From: Fusobacteriota bacterium
GTDB taxonomy: Bacteria > Fusobacteriota > Fusobacteriia > JAPLKR01
DNA length: 27,858 bases
Assembly: GCA_026387965.1 (NCBI GenBank)
Contig: JAPLKR010000081.1
Location: forward strand, 1-27,858
Direction of reading: 5' to 3'
Positions 24,127 to 27,858 of this stretch are shown piece after piece; the first letter of the stretch is position 1; each line of letters opens with the position of its first letter. The notes under the pieces were generated by a model. The model did not search any database. It was given only the letters and a program-made list of their open reading frames with translations, and was not told the DNA's origin. The position numbers were made by a program, and so were the translations under genes.

Positions 24127-24147
24127 TTCAAGCGGCGGGGTATTAAA
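24127..24147. repeat. 21-bp GC-rich repeat, copy 2
   Basis: TTCAAGCGGCGGGGTATTAAA differs at one position from copy 1, 111 bp upstream and in the same orientation. Its last bases overlap the stop codon of the minus-strand 46-residue ORF. Confidence 0.65.
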
Positions 24148-24283
24148 CCCAATGATACTTAATAAAATATCGATTTTGTGTAAAGGCATACTTTTCATCT
24201 AATACTTCAAACACTACTCTACTCTTTTTTTCCATTTCAATAACCTTTGGATAGATATCAAAGATTAACAACTCTTTTTTCAT
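24143..24283 (-). CDS. Small hypothetical ORF (46 residues), possibly a gene 5' remnant
   Basis: ATG at 24283 opens a frame beginning MKKELLIFDIYPKVIEMEKK, containing FEVLDEKYAFTQNRY and ending at TAA inside the 21-bp repeat. The residue composition is protein-like. The upstream AGTGGAAAT is only a weak ribosome binding site. The abrupt end in a repeat suggests the N-terminus of a longer gene truncated by a mobile element. I do not recognise the family. A minus-strand terminator lies about 140 nt downstream. Confidence 0.35.
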   Translation of the reverse strand: MKKELLIFDIYPKVIEMEKKSRVVFEVLDEKYAFTQNRYFIKYHWV

Positions 24284-24299
24284 ATTTCCACTTTTCTAA

Positions 24300-24587
24300 A
24301 GCTTTTCTCTATACTACCATAAAATTCTTATTCGAAAACAAAAAAAGCTTACAAAAAGTGATAGGAAATACAAATTTCTTCCAAGCAACTCTAATTTTGA
24401 TTTTTTTGATACAAATATGCTATATTATTCAATAAAACTGCGTATTGTAAGATTTAAAATCAGTGAAAATACCTATGAAACACTTATCTCAAATTTGTTT
24501 GACACTACACATTCATTGATGCAATTTAAAGAGTGGTATAATATGCGTTGGGGCATTGAAACTGCCTTTAGAGAATTAAATATATAG
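24300..24587 (+). pseudogene. C-terminal remnant of an IS4-type transposase
   Basis: This plus-strand open frame of about 95 codons has no proper start. It reads KYKFLPSNSNFDFFDTN, LRIVRFKISENTYETLI and EWYNMRWGIETAFRELN before TAG. The Y-x2-RW-x-IE-x2-FRELK motif is the YREK-like C-terminal signature of IS4-type DDE transposases (DDE_Tnp_1), and the LRIVRF-x-ISE-x-TYE lead-in is typical of the same group. The N-terminal domain, the first two catalytic Asp residues and the C-terminal tail are absent, and no terminal repeats are visible. A 62-codon ORF in an overlapping frame (24247-24435) is a shadow of this remnant. The following 24588-24667 holds no feature I can name. Confidence 0.75.
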
Positions 24588-24667
24588 CAAAAAAAGCTTC
24601 CATCAATCAAATTGTATTAGGTTTTTTTAAGTGGCTAGTATATATAAAATAATGGGGAAACGAAGAT

Positions 24668-24790
24668 ATGGATGTTCGTAAAAAGTTTGATGACATTATT
24701 GAAAAAAGAGAAATAATAAACAGAAAAAAGACAGCGAAAATGGAAAAGTTTAAAACCGAAGAAGAGCGTACAAATAGGAAATTAGAACGA
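24668..24790 (+). pseudogene. 5' half of a hypothetical gene split by the TnpB element
   Basis: ATG 24668 opens MDVRKKFDDIIEKREIINRK, continuing highly charged and helical to KLER at 24790, where the mobile element begins. GGGGAAACGAAG upstream is a plausible ribosome binding site. Joining this half directly to 26162 continues in frame (KLER|LKNLLKNNPSLALL) and gives 178 residues in total. The Lys/Glu-rich N-terminus is probably a coiled coil. I do not recognise a family. Confidence 0.6.
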
Positions 24791-24900
24791 GTGACATACT
24801 CCCACCACCTAAGAGGTGGGGGCTTCTTGGGAAGTAACTGCTTCTAGTAGCCAGTTATATTTACCAAGCTCATCGGCTATGCCCTAGCCTAATCGATATG
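24791..24900 (-). ncRNA. Predicted omegaRNA (TnpB guide RNA) scaffold region
   Basis: TnpB-associated guide RNAs derive from the tnpB 3' end and the element's right end, with the guide read from the flanking DNA. Here the 110 nt after the tnpB stop are gene-free and contain the CCACCT/AGGTGG hairpin next to the boundary. The guide would start at 24790 on the minus strand: TCGTTCTAATTTCCTATTTG. The exact RNA ends, and any extension into the tnpB coding sequence, are inferred from the family and not seen in the sequence. Confidence 0.45.
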
Positions 24901-26004
24901 CTAGTTGAGAGCTAATCTCAACGCTTCATTTTTGATATTGAGTGCTGAATTGTGGTCTCTATCTAACTCAAAGCCACACTTGCAACGGTATACTCTATCA
25001 GAGAGTTTCATTTCTCGAATAGATCCACAATGGCTACACGTTTTAGTACTTGGAAACCACTTGTCTATCTTGATTAGCTGTTTACCTTGTTCAAGCAACT
25101 TGTAGTTGAGAAACGTCAAAAACATTCCCCAAGCATTATCATGGACTTTCTTTCCAAACTTTAGAGCCTTGCTCATACCCTGCATATTCAAATCCTCTAC
25201 TCCTACCATATCGTATATATTGGCTAGATTTTTTGAAAGTTTATGAAGATAATCTTTACGTGCATTAGCTACATGTTCGTGGATTTTAGCCACAACTCGT
25301 TTTTGCCTGTACCAGTTGTTACTTCTAAGCTTCATTCTTGAGAGTTTTCTATAGGCTTTTTTGAGCTTCTGTTCTGCTTGGTAGTAGAAGTAAGGGTAAT
25401 TGGTTTTCTTGCCCATACTATCGACAAACAAGCCATCCATTGCAAAGTCCAAGCCAATAGATGAGTTGATTGATTTTTGAACTATCTCCTTTTCATACTC
25501 AACAAGAATTGATACTTCGTATTTCCCTCGTGGAGTTCGTGAGATAGTTACAGATTTTAAGGTGCTATCTTGAGGTAATTCACGATGTAAGATGACTTTT
25601 ACAAATCCTATTTTAGGTAGTTTGATATAACCATTTTCAAGCCTTACACTACCTTTTTGATTGTTAGTCGTATAAGTGGCTACATGATTTTTCTTAGACT
25701 TGAATTTAGGAAATTTAGCATTTCCCCTAAAGAAGTTTTTATATGCACTTTCAAGATGTAATTGTGCGTTAGCAAGAGCTAAACTATCAACTTCTTTGAG
25801 AAACTCAAATTCAATTTTATATTTAGCAGGTGTAGGATATTTCACTTTTTTTAGTGCTTCTTTATCCTCTTTGAGAGCTTCATAATTCGCTTTTCTCTCA
25901 CCAAGCATTTTGTTATAGACAAGGCGAACACACCCAAATGTTTTTTCAAACATTTGAGCTTGAGATTTATTAGGTTTAAGTCTGAACTTGAACGCTTTAT
26001 TCAT
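24901..26004 (-). CDS. tnpB: TnpB, RNA-guided RuvC-like nuclease of an IS605-type element
   Basis: TnpB is the RNA-guided DNA nuclease ancestral to Cas12 that helps IS200/IS605 elements persist. I start at ATG 26004 (MNKAFKFRLKPN), with GGAGGTG 6 nt upstream, rather than the TTG five codons earlier, giving 367 residues. Visible are the N-terminal FGCVRLVYNKML helix, the split RuvC centre D186 (SIGLDFAMDG), E270 (VGVEDLNMQGM) and D350 (ELDRDHNSALNI), and the zinc ribbon C323/C326/C341/C343. All three catalytic acids are present and the frame is unbroken, so the protein is probably functional. A basic bridging region lies around residues 212-250. No Y1 transposase lies nearby. Confidence 0.92.
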   Translation of the reverse strand: MNKAFKFRLKPNKSQAQMFEKTFGCVRLVYNKMLGERKANYEALKEDKEALKKVKYPTPAKYKIEFEFLKEVDSLALANAQLHLESAYKNFFRGNAKFPKFKSKKNHVATYTTNNQKGSVRLENGYIKLPKIGFVKVILHRELPQDSTLKSVTISRTPRGKYEVSILVEYEKEIVQKSINSSIGLDFAMDGLFVDSMGKKTNYPYFYYQAEQKLKKAYRKLSRMKLRSNNWYRQKRVVAKIHEHVANARKDYLHKLSKNLANIYDMVGVEDLNMQGMSKALKFGKKVHDNAWGMFLTFLNYKLLEQGKQLIKIDKWFPSTKTCSHCGSIREMKLSDRVYRCKCGFELDRDHNSALNIKNEALRLALN

Positions 26005-26019
26005 CTCTGTCACCTCCAA

Positions 26020-26039
26020 TCTGATGCTATTATATCAGA
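26020..26039 (-). promoter_or_regulatory. Possible tnpB -10 element within an inverted repeat
   Basis: On the minus strand, TATAAT (26034-26029) lies 24 bp before the tnpB start and is framed by the inverted repeat TCTGAT/ATCAGA. No good -35 is visible at 17 bp. The repeat could be an operator or chance. Confidence 0.35.
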
Positions 26040-26161
26040 AAATTTAGTTGTATTGTGGGTTTTTAGAAAAAATATTTTCTGCTAACGCAGAAGCGTATTC
26101 ATCACCCACATACGTTCTCGCTAAAGCGAGTAAGGTAACTTAGAAGTGGGAGAATTCTACG

Positions 26162-26575
26162 CTTAAAAATCTGTTAAAAAATAATCCCTCACTAGCACTT
26201 CTATGTGTAGCACAAGATGCAAAAACTTTTCAATATTTAGGAAAAGAAGCCACACTTAACGATGATGTTATACTTAAAGTAATGGAAAATAAAGATGCCA
26301 AAGAGATTTTGAAAAATGTTCCTGCATATAAAATGTCTAATATATTTTCTGATACCACCATTAACCCGACATTGATCAAAAATGCTTTTGATGAAACAAA
26401 AGTTAATAGCTATTCACTTAGTGAAAGCAGATTGAAAGAAATTTCTCAAATTTGCTTTGGTGAAAAAAATCAATTCTCAAATCCAAATCAAGAGGATTCT
26501 CACTCCATTAGTGTTAGTTTCGCAGACGCTTATGGTGATGGAAAAATCACTCAAGAGCGTAGCTGTAAAATATAA
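26162..26575 (+). pseudogene. 3' half of the split hypothetical gene
   Basis: The frame opens at the element boundary with LKNLLKNNPSLALLCVAQD, passes through DDVILKVMENKDAKEILKNV and ends with YGDGKITQERSCKI and TAA. The first 40 residues lie upstream of the first in-frame ATG (26282), showing that this is the continuation of a longer protein rather than a new gene. NNPSLALL-type helices loosely recall DUF4116-like repeats, but I would not assign that. It precedes the lytic transglycosylase by 20 nt, so the two were probably one transcription unit. Confidence 0.6.
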
Positions 26576-26595
26576 TTATCATGGAAGGATTTTGG

Positions 26596-27247
26596 ATGAA
26601 AAAAATACTCGTTGTAATTCTCATTTGTGTTGTATTTTCTTTATCTATTTTTGCTTCTCAAGTATCTATTCAACAAATAAGCTCCAATAATTCAAAAATA
26701 CGCTGATATCGACCAAATTAGCCCTTATTTAGTACTTGCAGTCATTAGACAAGAATCTAACTTCAATTTGAATGCTTTATCCAAAAAGAATTGCTATGGG
26801 CTAATGCAAATTTCAACAGGGACTGCATTGTTAATAGATAAAAATGCAAATATTAGAACAATCTACGAACCAGATACAAATATACGCATCGGAACCAAGT
26901 TTTTAAAACAAATGCTAGCTAAATTCAATAACAACGTACCCTACACACTAGCAGCATATAATGCTGGCCCTGGTAACGTTTATGATTGGTTATATAAAAA
27001 CAGAAATCTAAATATTAAGCAAATCCCTTTCTCTGAGACAAGAAACTATATTAGTTCAATTATTTCTATCTATAATACATATAAAACCAATCAGGTTCTT
27101 TCGTTTGTCGGCTTACCCGCCAGCACTAATGCAAATAGTGATTTTCAAGGCAATCCAGCAGATCCTAGCGATGGTCAAGTGCAACAACAAGCCGACAATA
27201 TTCAATTTAGCCCTAGAAATGATATCACATTCTATAAATCTCCTTGA
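26596..27247 (+). pseudogene. Secreted lytic transglycosylase (SLT/GEWL domain), frameshifted
   Basis: ATG 26596, with AAGGA upstream, opens a signal peptide (MKKILVVILICVVFSLSIFA) followed by SSNNSKIR and a TGA at 26704. Adding one A to the five-A run near 26696-26700 would read NNSKKYADIDQIS and join the catalytic domain in the next frame. That domain has the SLT signatures: catalytic Glu in AVIRQESNF (codon 26753-26755), CYGLMQIS, then LAAYNAGPGNVYDWL. It ends at TGA 27247 after a Gln/Asp/Asn-rich tail. Such enzymes cleave the glycan backbone and often accompany secretion, conjugation or phage functions. The break may be real or a homopolymer sequencing error. The whole protein would be about 216 residues. 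Confidence 0.82.
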
Positions 27248-27252
27248 AATAC

Positions 27253-27281
27253 TTGAAGAAAATGAATCAAAATTATATAAT
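27253..27281 (+). promoter_or_regulatory. Promoter of the MNT/HEPN pair
   Basis: TTGAAG (27253-27258) and a perfect TATAAT (27276-27281) are spaced 17 bp apart, 25 bp before the antitoxin start. The pair therefore has a promoter independent of the broken transglycosylase gene. Confidence 0.7.
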
Positions 27282-27306
27282 GATATTATGAATGGGGGTG
27301 AGTGTC

Positions 27307-27663
27307 ATGAAATTTGAAGAATTGTCAGAAAATGTAAAGTCAGAACTTGAACAGATAGTAGCAAAGCTTGAACCCTTTGAAATAGTTGAAACAATCATAC
27401 TCTTTGGATCCTATACAAGGGGAGCACAAACGGAGAATAGTGATTTAGATCTCTTTGTCATTATCTCCGATGAAGACAAGAGAAATATGTTAGATATTAG
27501 ATGGGAATTAGATGACAAGGCATATGACGTGCGTAATATGGCAAAAGACATTCTTTACTGTAAAAAGAATAAATATTTAGCGCATTTAAAAAACAAATCA
27601 TACCTACACACACAAATCAAAAATGAAGGAATCATACTGTATGAAAGCACTAAATCAGTTTGA
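27307..27663 (+). CDS. MNT-domain nucleotidyltransferase antitoxin (MntA-like)
   Basis: The ATG at 27307 follows GGGGGTGAG and gives 118 residues. The minimal nucleotidyltransferase motif is complete: G34-S35, ten residues, then D46-x-D48 (LFGSYTRGAQTENSDLDLFV). A further candidate acid lies in YDVRNM. In characterised MNT/HEPN systems the MNT protein neutralises its HEPN partner by adding AMP residues to a tyrosine near the HEPN active site. The HEPN gene overlaps the 3' end by 23 nt, the normal tight arrangement. An upstream GTG at 27292 (MGVSV...) is in frame but overlaps the ribosome binding site. Bacterial two-gene MNT/HEPN loci act in stress response or phage defence. Confidence 0.88.
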   Translation: MKFEELSENVKSELEQIVAKLEPFEIVETIILFGSYTRGAQTENSDLDLFVIISDEDKRNMLDIRWELDDKAYDVRNMAKDILYCKKNKYLAHLKNKSYLHTQIKNEGIILYESTKSV

Positions 27664-27858
27664 AATATTAAATAGTAAAGCGGAAACAGATTATAGAGTA
27701 TGTCAAATACTTAAAAATCATAATGAAATTGAAGCTGTTGCATTTCATGCTCAACAATATCTAGAAAAAAAAATGAAAGCCTTTTTAGCTCTAAATGAAG
27801 AGCCTTTCGAAAAAATTCACGATCTCAATAGACTTAACCAAAAATGTATTGAAATTGA
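27641..27858 (+). CDS. HEPN-domain toxin, partial at window end
   Basis: ATG 27641 overlaps the MNT gene and runs off the window after 72 codons. MKALNQFEILNSKAETDYRV begins a four-helix HEPN fold. AVAFHAQQYLEKKMKAFLAL is the signature second helix of this family, followed by KIHDLNRLN. The RNase motif (R-x4-6-H) and the AMPylated tyrosine usually lie in the C-terminal half, which is outside the window, so activity cannot be judged. The MNT-then-HEPN gene order and the overlap support a functional toxin-antitoxin pair. Confidence 0.82.
   Translation, partial: MKALNQFEILNSKAETDYRVCQILKNHNEIEAVAFHAQQYLEKKMKAFLALNEEPFEKIHDLNRLNQKCIEI

Larger units (their letters stand above)
24791..26161 (-). 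mobile_element. IS200/IS605-superfamily element carrying only tnpB (IS1341-type)
   Basis: The element is about 1371 bp, with one minus-strand tnpB and no Y1 transposase gene. As expected for this group, the ends lack inverted repeats but have subterminal hairpins. The right end (low coordinates) has CCACCT/AGGTGG at 24805-24819. The left end has TTCTGC/GCAGAA at 26077-26092 and CTCGCT/AGCGAG at 26117-26130. The boundaries are inferred from the split host gene: removing 24791-26161 restores the reading frame exactly. Mobility would need a TnpA supplied elsewhere. Confidence 0.8.

Noticed and set aside
24016-24147. Two near-identical 21-bp repeats considered as a CRISPR array
   Set aside because: There are only two copies, the spacing is about 90 bp and filled by a hairpin, and no cas genes are present.
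24247-24435. 62-codon plus-strand ORF
   Set aside because: It overlaps the IS4-type remnant in a different frame and has no family-like features, so it is a shadow frame.
26457-26690. 77-codon plus-strand ORF overlapping the split gene and the transglycosylase signal peptide
   Set aside because: It is an alternative frame across two better-supported genes; the signal peptide has its own AAGGA and ATG in another frame.

Overview
The window is AT-rich DNA with AGA-dominated arginine codons, several TTG and GTG starts, and GGAG-type ribosome binding sites. It looks like a low-GC anaerobic bacterium. The gene content and order of the central block (ruvB, rrf2, rsmE, mtaB, rsfS, a PBP2, minC, RNase J, yhbY, dxs, tlyA, ctpA, rsmI, rbgA, nadE, tyrS) fit my recollection of Fusobacteriota best. 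Firmicutes cannot be excluded without a search.

Layout. (1) 1-3463 is a flank. It holds a badly frameshifted plus-strand pseudogene (1-574), a bidirectional terminator, two minus-strand TsgA-like major facilitator transporters (606-1853 and 2279-3463), and between them a degenerate N-terminal piece of an IS5-type transposase. (2) 3715-22796 is a run of 19 plus-strand housekeeping genes with no gap above 33 nt and many overlaps. It starts at one clear sigma70-type promoter (3618-3646). The genes serve DNA repair (ruvB), Fe-S-type regulation (rrf2), rRNA and tRNA modification (rsmE, mtaB, tlyA, rsmI), ribosome silencing and assembly (rsfS, yhbY, rbgA), RNA decay (RNase J), envelope growth and division (MreD-like, PBP2, minC, ctpA, YuiD-like), isoprenoid and NAD synthesis (dxs, nadE) and Tyr-tRNA charging (tyrS). 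A 626-residue TPR/ankyrin protein of unknown role sits between nadE and tyrS.

(3) 22797-24667 is a mobile-DNA graveyard. An IS5-type element begins 12 bp after tyrS with 20-bp terminal inverted repeats. Its transposase carries two frame breaks and an Asn in place of the first catalytic Asp. Next come an ORF cut off by that IS, a string of hairpins, a repeated 21-bp GC-rich motif, a 46-residue minus-strand ORF and a C-terminal remnant of an IS4-type transposase.

(4) 24668-27858 is an accessory segment. A hypothetical gene is split by a TnpB-only IS200/IS605-type (IS1341-like) element. Removing exactly 24791-26161 rejoins the two halves in frame as a 178-residue protein. A secreted lytic transglycosylase follows, broken by an apparent one-base loss in a poly-A run. 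Last is a MNT/HEPN nucleotidyltransferase toxin-antitoxin pair with its own promoter, cut by the window end.

No rRNA, tRNA or CRISPR array was seen. The strongest leads for something new are the TnpB element with its deducible guide, the structured repeat/hairpin cluster at 23869-24147, and the TPR/ankyrin gene embedded in the housekeeping run.
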